Origin: Bacteroidota bacterium | Lineage (GTDB): Bacteria; Bacteroidota; Bacteroidia; Chitinophagales; Chitinophagaceae | Direction: 5' to 3' | Length of the DNA: 6,636 nt | Assembly (NCBI GenBank): GCA_021824855.1 | Contig: JAKAJX010000121.1 | Coordinates: forward strand, 1-6,636 | Shown here: positions 1 through 6,636 of the stretch, piece after piece | How positions within the stretch are numbered: the stretch's first letter is position 1 | How the letters are laid out: the number at the start of each line of letters is the position of its first letter | Program-made: the position numbers and the translations under genes | The notes under the pieces: model-generated | What the model saw: only the letters and a program-made list of their open reading frames with translations | Database searches by the model: none | What the model was told of the DNA's origin: nothing

Positions 1-1108
<1,108 letters not shown>

Positions 1109-1266
1109 AAATGAGTTGATCTGACTATTAATCTCATTCGAAAATTAACGTCGGATTTAATTTAATTGTGCTTATAACCTTATCCTGAAAATGATTTCAG
1201 AATGCTGTTGCTTCCAAACTTTCAAAGATCTTTAAACTTAATTTTACTACCCATTTTTGATTGGGG
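1109..1266 (-). other. 16S rRNA leader proximal to the gene
   Basis: This is the AT-rich transcribed leader between the nearest promoter (P4) and the mature 16S 5' end, about 155 bases long. It contains a small perfect hairpin at 1185-1200 (six-base arms CTGAAA/TTTCAG, four-base loop) and the palindrome AAAGATCTTT at 1224-1233, which overlaps the last boxA-like site. In other bacteria the leader also forms one arm of a processing stem with sequence beyond the 16S 3' end; the partner is outside the window, so that cannot be checked. No open reading frame of interest is present. Confidence 0.6.
1221..1230 (-). promoter_or_regulatory. boxA-like antitermination site after P4
   Basis: The minus strand reads GATCTTTGAA, continuing AAGTTTGG. 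It resembles the rRNA boxA of other bacteria (Bacillus type TGTTCTTTGAAAACT), which binds NusB-S10 and lets polymerase resist Rho-dependent termination in untranslated rRNA. It sits about 39 bases beyond the P4 -7 box. The role is inferred from position and similarity only. Confidence 0.5.
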
Positions 1267-1269
1267 TTG

Positions 1270-1301
1270 CAAAGTTACGTTTGTTTTTTATTTTAACCAA
1301 A
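1270..1301 (-). promoter_or_regulatory. rRNA promoter P4 (nearest the 16S gene)
   Basis: On the minus strand this reads TTTG (1298-1301), 20 bases, then TAACTTTG (1270-1277). It fits the Bacteroidota housekeeping-sigma consensus of a -33 TTTG and a -7 TAnnTTTG. Transcription would start a few bases further, near 1264-1266, just before a C-rich run (CAACCCC). The sequence upstream of -33 is rich in A and T tracts. Of the four promoters it has the longest spacer and the -7 box that differs from the others (TAAC for TATC). Confidence 0.8.
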
Positions 1302-1341
1302 AAAACTAAAATTTATTTTTATTTTTTTTGACTTATTTATT

Positions 1342-1351
1342 TTCAAAAAAC
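1342..1351 (-). promoter_or_regulatory. boxA-like site after P3
   Basis: The minus strand reads GTTTTTTGAA, one base from the P1 copy. It lies 19 bases beyond the P3 -7 box. It is the weakest copy, because the A/T-rich surroundings make a chance match easier. Confidence 0.35.
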
Positions 1352-1370
1352 TTCCGTTTTGAGCGGACGG

Positions 1371-1401
1371 CAAAGATACGATATAGCTTTTTATTTACAA
1401 A
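1371..1401 (-). promoter_or_regulatory. rRNA promoter P3
   Basis: On the minus strand, TTTG (1398-1401), 19 bases, TATCTTTG (1371-1378). This is an exact match to the Bacteroidota consensus with the same spacing as P1 and P2. The predicted start is near 1365-1367. The first transcribed bases (GCCGTCCGCTC) are GC-rich, unlike the flanking DNA. Confidence 0.82.
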
Positions 1402-1440
1402 CTTTAATTGCTATTTTTTTTATCTAAACCAAGAAGACTT

Positions 1441-1450
1441 TTCAAAGAAA
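1441..1450 (-). promoter_or_regulatory. boxA-like site after P2
   Basis: The minus strand reads TTTCTTTGAA, continuing AAGTCT, one base from the P1 copy. It lies 26 bases beyond the P2 -7 box. Confidence 0.45.
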
Positions 1451-1476
1451 TAATGCTTATTTTTTTAAGCGGGGTG

Positions 1477-1507
1477 CAAAGATAATCATGTGTGTGAAAC
1501 TTCCAAA
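1477..1507 (-). promoter_or_regulatory. rRNA promoter P2
   Basis: On the minus strand, TTTG (1504-1507), 19 bases, TATCTTTG (1477-1484), an exact consensus match. The -7 box runs straight into GCACCCCGC, shared with P1. The predicted start is near 1471-1473. The early transcript can fold a small hairpin (GCTTA/TAAGC, 1455-1470). Confidence 0.85.
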
Positions 1508-1560
1508 TCTTATTCCCTTTTTCTTTTATTTTTTTTCTTTCTCTCGTTTCAAAACTTGGC

Positions 1561-1570
1561 TTCAAAGAAC
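1561..1570 (-). promoter_or_regulatory. boxA-like site after P1
   Basis: The minus strand reads TGTTCTTTGAAGCC across 1558-1571. This is the best match of the four to the boxA core TGTTCTTTGAA. It lies 23 bases beyond the P1 -7 box, inside the transcript made from P1. Confidence 0.55.
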
Positions 1571-1593
1571 ATCCGTTTTTCATTTGCGGGGTG

Positions 1594-1624
1594 CAAAGAT
1601 AAGAGCAGATTTATTCTTTCCAAA
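1594..1624 (-). promoter_or_regulatory. rRNA promoter P1 (most distal)
   Basis: On the minus strand, TTTG (1621-1624), 19 bases, TATCTTTG (1594-1601), followed by GCACCCCGC. It shares a 17-base identical block with P2 (1586-1602 against 1469-1485) and also AGATTTGGAA around the -33 element. The predicted start is near 1588-1590, giving a leader of about 480 bases before the 16S gene. It lies just downstream of the hairpin at 1656-1680. Confidence 0.85.
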
Positions 1625-1655
1625 TCTTTTTTGAAAATAGTTTTTAAATTTCACT

Positions 1656-1680
1656 GAAACCCTTACAGAGTAATGGTTTC
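1656..1680. other. hairpin between the truA downstream region and the rRNA promoters
   Basis: There are two 11-base arms (1656-1666 and 1670-1680), complementary except for one pair, around a three-base loop. It lies between the end of the truA transcript and rRNA promoter P1. It could stop truA read-through into the rRNA control region, but neither strand has a good run of T straight after the stem, so a Rho-independent terminator is not clear. It could also be a protein-binding dyad. Confidence 0.4.
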
Positions 1681-2007
1681 GGAGGAAAATTATTTTATAC
1701 TTCATTTTTTATTTATTGCTGTTGATGCTGCTTTTGCTTCTTTATCAGCAATTTCATTACTTCACCATAGCTTACTATCGCTTCTATTACCACCGGCACC
1801 CTTATTTTAAAAATGCACTTGAGTTCTGATATTTAATAATAACGGCTAATCCATATTCAATATCAATGGAGATTCGATTATAGTATCCCTGTACATTTCT
1901 TTTAATTGTCGGTATTTGTCAATTTGCCACGCATACCTGCACCGGCCACTGTCATGATCTTAACACTGTAAATGTTATTTGTTTTATACGGTAATTGATA
2001 TGTCATT
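1681..2007. other. intergenic stretch downstream of truA, possible decayed coding DNA
   Basis: No intact gene of normal size is seen here. On the minus strand, short open stretches follow one another in different frames: 1902-2006, 1846-1941 (contains QIDKYRQLKEMYRDTIIES), a stretch ending with a stop at 1802-1804 (contains RISIDIEYGLAVIIKYQ), and 1713-1832 (contains VVIEAIVSYGEVMKLLI). Their composition looks more protein-like than that of the low-complexity promoter region next door. This suggests a gene broken by frameshifts. I do not recognise the family, and chance cannot be excluded. Confidence 0.3.
1902..2006 (-). CDS. small open reading frame directly after truA (34 codons, doubtful)
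   Basis: It starts ATG one base after the truA stop codon (TGA, A, ATG), a spacing that would allow coupled translation. The peptide begins MTYQLPYKTNNIYSVKIMT and ends GKLTNTDN. The NNIYSVKI...GKL pattern faintly recalls the last strands of type IX secretion sorting domains (IYxVKV...KKL), but it is too short and poorly matched to claim that. It may be the first piece of a decayed gene (see 1681-2007) or a chance frame. No product is assigned. Confidence 0.2.
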   Translation of the reverse strand: MTYQLPYKTNNIYSVKIMTVAGAGMRGKLTNTDN

Positions 2008-2760
2008 TCAATTAGCTGCAGAAAAGATTTCTTGTGGGAAATTAACTTCTGCTAAAAATAATCCATGAGCAGGTGTTGCAAAATTAGCTTTTGATGCATC
2101 GCCCGATTCAATAATATGCTTAAAGTTTTCAATAGTAATTTTATGCCTGGCAACTTTTAGCATTGTGCCCACCAAACCTCGAACCATTCCTCTTAAAAAC
2201 CGATTAGCTTTTACCGAATAAACCATCATCCCTTCCCTTTGACTCCATTGGGAATGTTGGATATGACATATATAATTGTTTACCTGCGTATTTTGCTTAG
2301 AAAAACTAGCAAAATTTTGATATTGCATCAAAACCCCTGCAGCTTCGTTTAATAAGTTATTGTCTAATGCATAAGGATAATACCAAGCCCTATCTTCTTT
2401 AAAAGGATCTTTTGCTTGATAAAGATAATACTCGTACAATCTAGAAATAGCACTAAACCTACAATGTGCTTGAGATGCTACTTCAACAATTGCTTTAACC
2501 GTAATATCGGTTGGCAAAATTGCATTTAGATGATAGATATCTGCAGTAGCTATTTCTCGATTAAAATTAAAATGAAAAAAATTTTGTTTTGCGTGTACGC
2601 CTGCATCGGTTCGGGATGAGCCTGTTAACGGTATATTTTGCTTAAAGAATATTTGCAAAGCTTTTTCTACTTCAGATTGAATAGTGATAGCATTTTTTTG
2701 AATTTGAAAACCACTATAGTGAGTGCCTTTATAAGCTATTTCTAAAAAATATCGATGCAT
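2008..2760 (-). CDS. truA: tRNA pseudouridine(38-40) synthase TruA
   Basis: TruA converts uridines 38, 39 and 40 in the anticodon arm of many tRNAs to pseudouridine in the cytoplasm, which helps keep the reading frame. The protein is 250 residues, the usual length. Residues 47-56 (GSSRTDAGVH) hold the family motif with catalytic Asp52. RFSAISRLYEYYLY (101-114) matches the family's RxYxY segment, with Tyr109 the likely conserved active-site tyrosine. FLRGMVRGLVGTM (188-200) and PAHGLFL (230-236) are the other conserved C-terminal blocks. The frame stays open 38 codons further upstream, but that stretch lies inside the preceding gene and has no family similarity. The start is therefore set at MHRYFLEIAYKGT, where the family N-terminus begins. 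The ATG follows the upstream stop with one base between (TAA, A, ATG), so the two genes are probably co-transcribed and translationally coupled. It points the same way as the rRNA operon. Confidence 0.96.
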   Translation of the reverse strand: MHRYFLEIAYKGTHYSGFQIQKNAITIQSEVEKALQIFFKQNIPLTGSSRTDAGVHAKQNFFHFNFNREIATADIYHLNAILPTDITVKAIVEVASQAHCRFSAISRLYEYYLYQAKDPFKEDRAWYYPYALDNNLLNEAAGVLMQYQNFASFSKQNTQVNNYICHIQHSQWSQREGMMVYSVKANRFLRGMVRGLVGTMLKVARHKITIENFKHIIESGDASKANFATPAHGLFLAEVNFPQEIFSAAN

Positions 2761-2761
2761 T

Positions 2762-3823
2762 TTAATCTCTTTGCAGTAATAACTTGAATTTTTCGGAATA
2801 TTCCGGATTGGTAAACTGATTTTGTAGAAGAGAAAAATTTTGCAGATCGGCCACAAATGGCTTAACAATTTCAAAAAACCTTAATTTTTCTTTTTCATTT
2901 ATAAAAAGAACACTTAAGTTTTTTAATTGCATGGCTGTATAACATTTTCCTTTCATGGCAATTTTAGCTATTCGTAACATATCCTCTTCGGTATTTGCAG
3001 TTGCCATTTGTTTGCGGGTAATTAAAAAATCGTCTTCTGAAGCTGCTGCAGCACAAGGCTGTTTACCGGGCTGATCGATAGGTGGATTATTTACAGTAAT
3101 AGGCATTGGTTTAACAGGTTCAGCCACTTTAATTTTTTCTAGACCAGCATTTTCATTTATTGGTATAAATAATGCAATTGTATCAAATCGGGAATTTGTT
3201 TTATCAATATAGATTTGATCTACTCCTTTGGCAGCTATTTTTTCAAAAATTTTATTAACTGCTACAGTGGTTTTTAAAGAAGGTGAAGTATTAATTTTCG
3301 CTTCCGGCTGTATGGTTATTTTAGTTTGCTGAAACGGTGGTGCAGTTTTAATACTATCATCTGACTGTATTTTATTGCTTTCCTTTGATACTGAAATTGA
3401 GTCATTCTTTTCTGTTTTAGCAACAACTGCTATATCCTTTGAGGTTTGTTGCAAAGGAGGTTCTTTCTCAGAAATAATTGTATTAAAATGAATCATATCA
3501 AATAAACTCCATTCACTATCCGCTGTTTTTCTAAGTGCCAATTCTCTATCTTCTGTATTAATATCAATCATAAATTTTTGTTCGGGATATATATTTTTAG
3601 GAAAAAATATTGATATATAATATTTCCCTGAAAGCAATTGAGAGAGAATGATATATCCTGAAGCGGTAGAATTGAATGTTTGTCCGTTTAACTGAATATT
3701 AAAAGGTTTTTTTTCTTCATTTTGCACATAAATAAAATGAGGCGTTTGTCCCCTCACATCCATAGCAACAACAAGTAAAAACAATGCGATAATTACTGTC
3801 TTTTTTATAATACAACCTTTCAT
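2762..3823 (-). CDS. exported DUF4476-domain protein
   Basis: The function is unknown. The 353-residue protein starts with a signal peptide (KK at 7-8, hydrophobic 9-20, likely cut near Gly25-Gln26), so it is probably periplasmic or surface-exposed. Residues about 28-112 form a beta-rich domain (FIYVQNEEKKPFNIQLNG, ASGYIIL, WSLFDM) that often precedes DUF4476 in Chitinophagaceae. Residues 115-190 are a low-complexity linker rich in Lys, Ser, Thr and Gln, with a near-repeat PPLQQTSK/PPFQQTKI (122-129, 162-169). Residues 200-222 (GVDQIYIDKTNSRFDTIALFIP) are a second segment typical of the family. Residues about 259-350 match DUF4476, including KCYTAMQLKNLSVLF and FFEIVKPFVADLQNF. Cys259 and Cys294 could form a disulphide; Cys4 lies in the signal peptide. 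It is the first gene of an operon with truA, one base upstream. A possible -7 box lies just before its start (3841-3848). Family assignment is from recognised sequence patterns. Confidence 0.85.
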   Translation of the reverse strand: MKGCIIKKTVIIALFLLVVAMDVRGQTPHFIYVQNEEKKPFNIQLNGQTFNSTASGYIILSQLLSGKYYISIFFPKNIYPEQKFMIDINTEDRELALRKTADSEWSLFDMIHFNTIISEKEPPLQQTSKDIAVVAKTEKNDSISVSKESNKIQSDDSIKTAPPFQQTKITIQPEAKINTSPSLKTTVAVNKIFEKIAAKGVDQIYIDKTNSRFDTIALFIPINENAGLEKIKVAEPVKPMPITVNNPPIDQPGKQPCAAAASEDDFLITRKQMATANTEEDMLRIAKIAMKGKCYTAMQLKNLSVLFINEKEKLRFFEIVKPFVADLQNFSLLQNQFTNPEYSEKFKLLLQRD

Positions 3824-3840
3824 TACTAAACTATTTGGTA

Positions 3841-3848
3841 CAAATTTA
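3841..3848 (-). promoter_or_regulatory. possible -7 box for the DUF4476-truA operon
   Basis: The minus strand reads TAAATTTG, which fits TAnnTTTG exactly. It is 17 bases before the ATG, so the leader would be short. No TTTG or TTG lies at the expected distance upstream, so only half of the promoter is supported. Confidence 0.3.
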
Positions 3849-3921
3849 CTTTAATTAGTAGGTTTTATATTTAATTCTCCACTCATCCTCAAAAAAAACT
3901 TTTTAAAAAATTAAGAACAAG

Positions 3922-3952
3922 TTGGCATATTAAGCTATTATCTTTATCTATC
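3922..3952 (+). promoter_or_regulatory. possible promoter of the aminopeptidase gene
   Basis: TTG (3922-3924) is followed after 20 bases by TATCTATC (3945-3952), which matches the Bacteroidota -7 box TAnnTTTG at four of six fixed positions with correct spacing. The same bases also read as TTGGCA, 17 bases, TATCTA. A better -7 match, TATCTTTA (3939-3946), has no -33 element at a suitable distance. The transcript would start near 3957, close to the ATG at 3966. The region before the ATG is A-rich with no Shine-Dalgarno site, as is usual in this phylum. Confidence 0.35.
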
Positions 3953-3965
3953 ATAAAAAATTACT

Positions 3966-6440
3966 ATGAAGAAAATTTTATTTGCTTTTAGTTTATTGGC
4001 TTTTGTTTTTGCCAATGCCCAACAAAATAAAGTTGATACTAGTTGGAAGAAAATTTACAGAGCTTCGGCTACTAAAATTAATGACTTGGTTCATACAAAA
4101 TTGGAGGTGAAATTTGATTATGCCCAATCGTATATGTATGGAAAAGCATGGATTACTTTGCATCCGCATTGTTATGCTACAGATTCTTTAAGATTGGATG
4201 CGAAAGGAATGAACATTAATAAAATTGCTCTTTTTAATAATGGAAAATATACCGATTTAAAATACAGTTACGATTCGTTAACCTTACTTATTCACCTCAA
4301 TAAAACATACAAACCATCGGAAAATTATATTGTATTTATAGATTATGTATCGAAACCTAATGAACTAAAAAGAAAGGGCAGCGCAGCTATTAATGATGCC
4401 AAAGGTTTGTATTTTATCAATCCAAAAGGAGAAGATAAAAATAAGCCTATAGAAATTTGGACACAAGGTGAAACCGAATCCAACTCGGCATGGTTTCCTA
4501 CCATTGATAAACCCAATCAAAAATGTACAGAAGAAATTTACATGACTGTACCATCTAAATATGTTACCCTTTCTAACGGAAAATTAGTTAGTCAAACCAA
4601 ACATAATAATGGCACCAGAACCGATTACTGGAAAATGGATTTACCACATTCGCCTTACTTATTTTTTATGGGTGTAGGAGATTATTCTATTATTAAAGAT
4701 TACTATAAAGGAAAAGAAGTTAGCTATTACGTTGAAAAAGAATATGCACCTGTTGCCAGAAAAATATTTGGTAACACGCCCGAGATGATTGCTTTTTATT
4801 CTTCTATTACAGGTGTTGATTTTCCTTGGTATAAATATTCGCAAATTGTTGGTCGCGATTACGTGAGTGGTGCTATGGAAAATACAACCTCAACTTTACA
4901 CGCCGAAAATGCCCAACAAGATGCCCGCGAACTGATTGATGGCAATGCATGGGAAGATGTTATAGCACACGAACTATTTCATCAATGGTTTGGCGATTAT
5001 GTAACCTGCGAAAGCTGGAGCAATATTACCGTAAATGAGTCTTTTGCCGATTTTAGTGAAACCATTTGGAATGAACATAAATATGGAAAAGATGCCGGAG
5101 ACGAAGTAAATTATAGAGGCATTAGAAGTTATTTATCGAATCCGGAAAATTATACCAAAAATTTAGTTCGATTTTATTATGCCGATAAAGAAGATGTATT
5201 CGATCAGGTTAGTTATCCAAAAGGCGGAAGAATTTTAAATATGCTACGCAATTATGTTGGAGATAGTGCTTTCTTCAAATCTCTGCATCTTTATCTCACC
5301 ACCAATAAATTTAAAAATGGCGAAGCACATCAACTGCGTTTAGCATTTGAAGAAGTAACCGGCCAAGATTTAAATTGGTATTGGAATCAATGGTATTTTG
5401 GTAATGCACATCCCAAACTAAACATCACTTACTCCTATAATGAAAATGAAAAATTAGCTAAAGTTTTTGTACAACAAACACAAGAAAATAAACTATTTAA
5501 ACTTCCTGTTTACATTGATGTTTACAATGGTTCAGTAAAAGTTCGTCATAAAGTTTGGGTAGAAAATGCAGCAGATACTTTTGAATTTAAAGTTGCATCA
5601 AAACCCGATTTAATTAATTTCGATGGCGATAAAATTTTATTATGCGAGAAAACTGAAAATAAAACTTTGGATAACTACATTCACCAATATAAATATGCCG
5701 GATTGTATGTTGATAGAAGAGAAGCTATAGATTTTGCTGCAAAAAATCAATCAGATTCGAAAGCTATTGAATTATTAAAATTAGCAATGAAAGATAAATA
5801 CTATGGCTTACGCAATTATACCTTAAACAAAATAAATATTTCAAATGATGCAGTTAAAGTTGCTGCCGAACCTATTTTATTAGAACTATCTACCAAAGAT
5901 CCTAAATCTGTTGTACGTGCTACTGCTATTGAACTTTTAGGCCGATATAAAAAACAAGAATATAAAAGTTTATTTACTAAAGCTGTATATGACTCATCTT
6001 ATACAGTGGCAGGTAATGCATTAGAAGCATTGTTAAGTATCGACTCTACATCAGCATTTAAAATAGCGAAAGAACTCAGTACCCATCCTGCTAAAGGAAA
6101 ACTATCAAGTGCTATTTCTGCAACCTTAATTGCTTCCGGCGACGAAAATATTTTTGATTTTATTTTAAACGAATTTGAAAAAACTCCATTATCGCAAGCC
6201 AAGTTCGAGCAAATACAATCTTTAACAGCTTTAATGGCTAAAGTAAAAAATACCGAAAAAGTAAAAAGAGGTGTAGACCAAATAGTAAAGTTTCGCGATG
6301 CCATCCCTCAAGCTTATAAAAGCCAAACAGACCCATTCATTAATAATTTCTTATTGAAGAATTTAATTAATAAAAAAGAGGCAGCAGGATTGAAAGAACA
6401 AGCAGATTATATTAAATCGCAAATTCCCGAAAAAAAATAA
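3966..6440 (+). CDS. secreted M1-family zinc aminopeptidase
   Basis: This enzyme removes N-terminal amino acids from peptides outside the cytoplasm. The protein has 824 residues. A signal peptide covers residues 1-19 (KK, hydrophobic 4-15, ANAQ), so it is periplasmic or surface-linked; no type IX sorting domain is seen at the C-terminus. Residues about 40-240 are the N-terminal beta domain. The catalytic domain (about 245-480) holds GAMEN (302-306), whose Glu305 binds the free amino end of the substrate. It also has HELFH (335-339) with zinc ligands His335 and His339, catalytic Glu336, and third ligand Glu358 in NES, with the standard 18-residue gap. Tyr417 in SYPKGG is the expected transition-state tyrosine. 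Residues about 485-560 look like the small beta-sandwich, and 575-820 are helical with HEAT-like repeats (for example 634-662). All catalytic residues are present and the length is near that of PepN-type enzymes, so it should be active. It is transcribed alone: divergent from the DUF4476-truA operon and closed by the terminator at 6457-6492. Substrate preference cannot be read from sequence. Confidence 0.96.
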   Translation: MKKILFAFSLLAFVFANAQQNKVDTSWKKIYRASATKINDLVHTKLEVKFDYAQSYMYGKAWITLHPHCYATDSLRLDAKGMNINKIALFNNGKYTDLKYSYDSLTLLIHLNKTYKPSENYIVFIDYVSKPNELKRKGSAAINDAKGLYFINPKGEDKNKPIEIWTQGETESNSAWFPTIDKPNQKCTEEIYMTVPSKYVTLSNGKLVSQTKHNNGTRTDYWKMDLPHSPYLFFMGVGDYSIIKDYYKGKEVSYYVEKEYAPVARKIFGNTPEMIAFYSSITGVDFPWYKYSQIVGRDYVSGAMENTTSTLHAENAQQDARELIDGNAWEDVIAHELFHQWFGDYVTCESWSNITVNESFADFSETIWNEHKYGKDAGDEVNYRGIRSYLSNPENYTKNLVRFYYADKEDVFDQVSYPKGGRILNMLRNYVGDSAFFKSLHLYLTTNKFKNGEAHQLRLAFEEVTGQDLNWYWNQWYFGNAHPKLNITYSYNENEKLAKVFVQQTQENKLFKLPVYIDVYNGSVKVRHKVWVENAADTFEFKVASKPDLINFDGDKILLCEKTENKTLDNYIHQYKYAGLYVDRREAIDFAAKNQSDSKAIELLKLAMKDKYYGLRNYTLNKINISNDAVKVAAEPILLELSTKDPKSVVRATAIELLGRYKKQEYKSLFTKAVYDSSYTVAGNALEALLSIDSTSAFKIAKELSTHPAKGKLSSAISATLIASGDENIFDFILNEFEKTPLSQAKFEQIQSLTALMAKVKNTEKVKRGVDQIVKFRDAIPQAYKSQTDPFINNFLLKNLINKKEAAGLKEQADYIKSQIPEKK

Positions 6441-6456
6441 ATGCATTTTAGCAATA

Positions 6457-6492
6457 AATAAAGCCACACTGAAAAATTAGTGTGGCTTTATT
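6457..6492. terminator. bidirectional Rho-independent terminator
   Basis: Two perfect 14-base arms (AATAAAGCCACACT and its complement) surround an eight-base loop (6471-6478). The stem has a GC-rich core. On the plus strand it leads into TTTATTATTAT; on the minus strand it leads into TTTATTTATTGC. It lies 16 bases after the aminopeptidase stop and 22 bases after the stop of the convergent minus-strand gene, so it probably serves both. Confidence 0.9.
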
Positions 6493-6514
6493 ATTATCAC
6501 TAAATATATAAAAA

Positions 6515-6636
6515 TTATTTAACGGTAATAGTAGAACTTCCTTTACTGCTAACAGGAATTGTTTGACCCATCATTTCGTTATTACCGGAAGCACTAAAAG
6601 ATTTTGCTTCAGAAATAAGTAATCCATTTGTTGCAG
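6515..6636 (-). CDS. C-terminal end of a convergent gene, unidentified (partial)
   Basis: This is a minus-strand frame that runs open from the right edge to a TAA at 6515-6517. It shows the last 39 residues, including LLISEAKSFSASGNNEMMGQ and ending SSKGSSTITVK. The alternation of polar and hydrophobic residues and the final STITVK suggest a closing beta-strand, as at the end of many secreted beta-sandwich domains, including some glycoside hydrolases. The fragment is too short to name. Its reality is supported by the open frame and by the shared terminator just beyond its stop. Confidence 0.65.
   Translation of the reverse strand, partial: ATNGLLISEAKSFSASGNNEMMGQTIPVSSKGSSTITVK

Noticed and set aside
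1141..1260. A tRNA gene in the rRNA leader
   Set aside because: The sequence is AT-rich and has no T-loop motif or cloverleaf arms; only a small six-base-pair hairpin is present.
1270..1624. Regular spacing of repeated motifs read as a CRISPR-like array
   Set aside because: Only about 17 bases are identical, and only between two units. The repeated parts are exactly promoter boxes at fixed spacing, and the units differ in length (101, 106 and 117 bases).
1725..1829. Plus-strand 34-codon frame with a leucine-rich start, resembling a small hydrophobic toxin
   Set aside because: It has no promoter, start signal or antisense RNA partner that I can see. Its hydrophobic start is the reverse complement of Gln/Lys-rich minus-strand codons.
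2761..2874. A longer TruA with 38 extra N-terminal residues
   Set aside because: The extension overlaps the coding end of the DUF4476 gene in another frame and has no TruA similarity. The ATG at 2758-2760 gives the normal family length and N-terminus.
4659..4844. Minus-strand 61-codon frame inside the aminopeptidase gene
   Set aside because: It is antisense to the conserved M1 sequence, has no family similarity, and its composition is that of reversed coding DNA.
5999..6304. Minus-strand 101-codon frame inside the 3' part of the aminopeptidase gene
   Set aside because: It is antisense to the C-terminal helical domain, which stays in frame throughout. No promoter or recognisable domain supports it.

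Overview
The window comes from a member of the Bacteroidota, most likely of the Chitinophagales/Sphingobacteriales type. Three things point there: the 16S rRNA sequence, the Bacteroidota promoter pattern (TTTG, 19-20 bases, TAnnTTTG), and a DUF4476 protein of a kind common in Chitinophagaceae. The genus cannot be given from the sequence alone. The protein-coding part is AT-rich, its start codons lack clear Shine-Dalgarno sites, and the rRNA gene is visibly richer in GC than its surroundings.

Layout, left to right. (1) Positions 1-1108 are the 5' three quarters of a 16S rRNA gene on the minus strand; its 3' end and the rest of the rRNA operon lie beyond the left edge. (2) Positions 1109-1624 are the rRNA leader and control region. 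It holds four tandem Bacteroidota-type promoters, all pointing to the 16S gene, each followed by a boxA-like 10-mer. (3) Positions 1625-2007 hold one hairpin and a stretch that looks like a decayed coding sequence. (4) Positions 2008-3823 are a two-gene minus-strand operon: an exported DUF4476 protein, then tRNA pseudouridine synthase TruA, one base apart. (5) Positions 3824-3965 are a short divergent promoter region. (6) Positions 3966-6440 encode a complete secreted M1-family zinc aminopeptidase on the plus strand. (7) A strong bidirectional hairpin terminator at 6457-6492 separates it from the last codons of a convergent minus-strand gene that runs off the right edge.

The genes are mostly housekeeping: translation (16S, TruA) and envelope/periplasmic functions (aminopeptidase, DUF4476 protein). 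I see no mobile element, CRISPR array, tRNA gene, or defence or biosynthetic cluster, and no clearly new biological system. The most striking structure is the fourfold promoter-plus-boxA array before the rRNA operon. A second item is an unusual base in a normally conserved 16S site (E. coli position 923).
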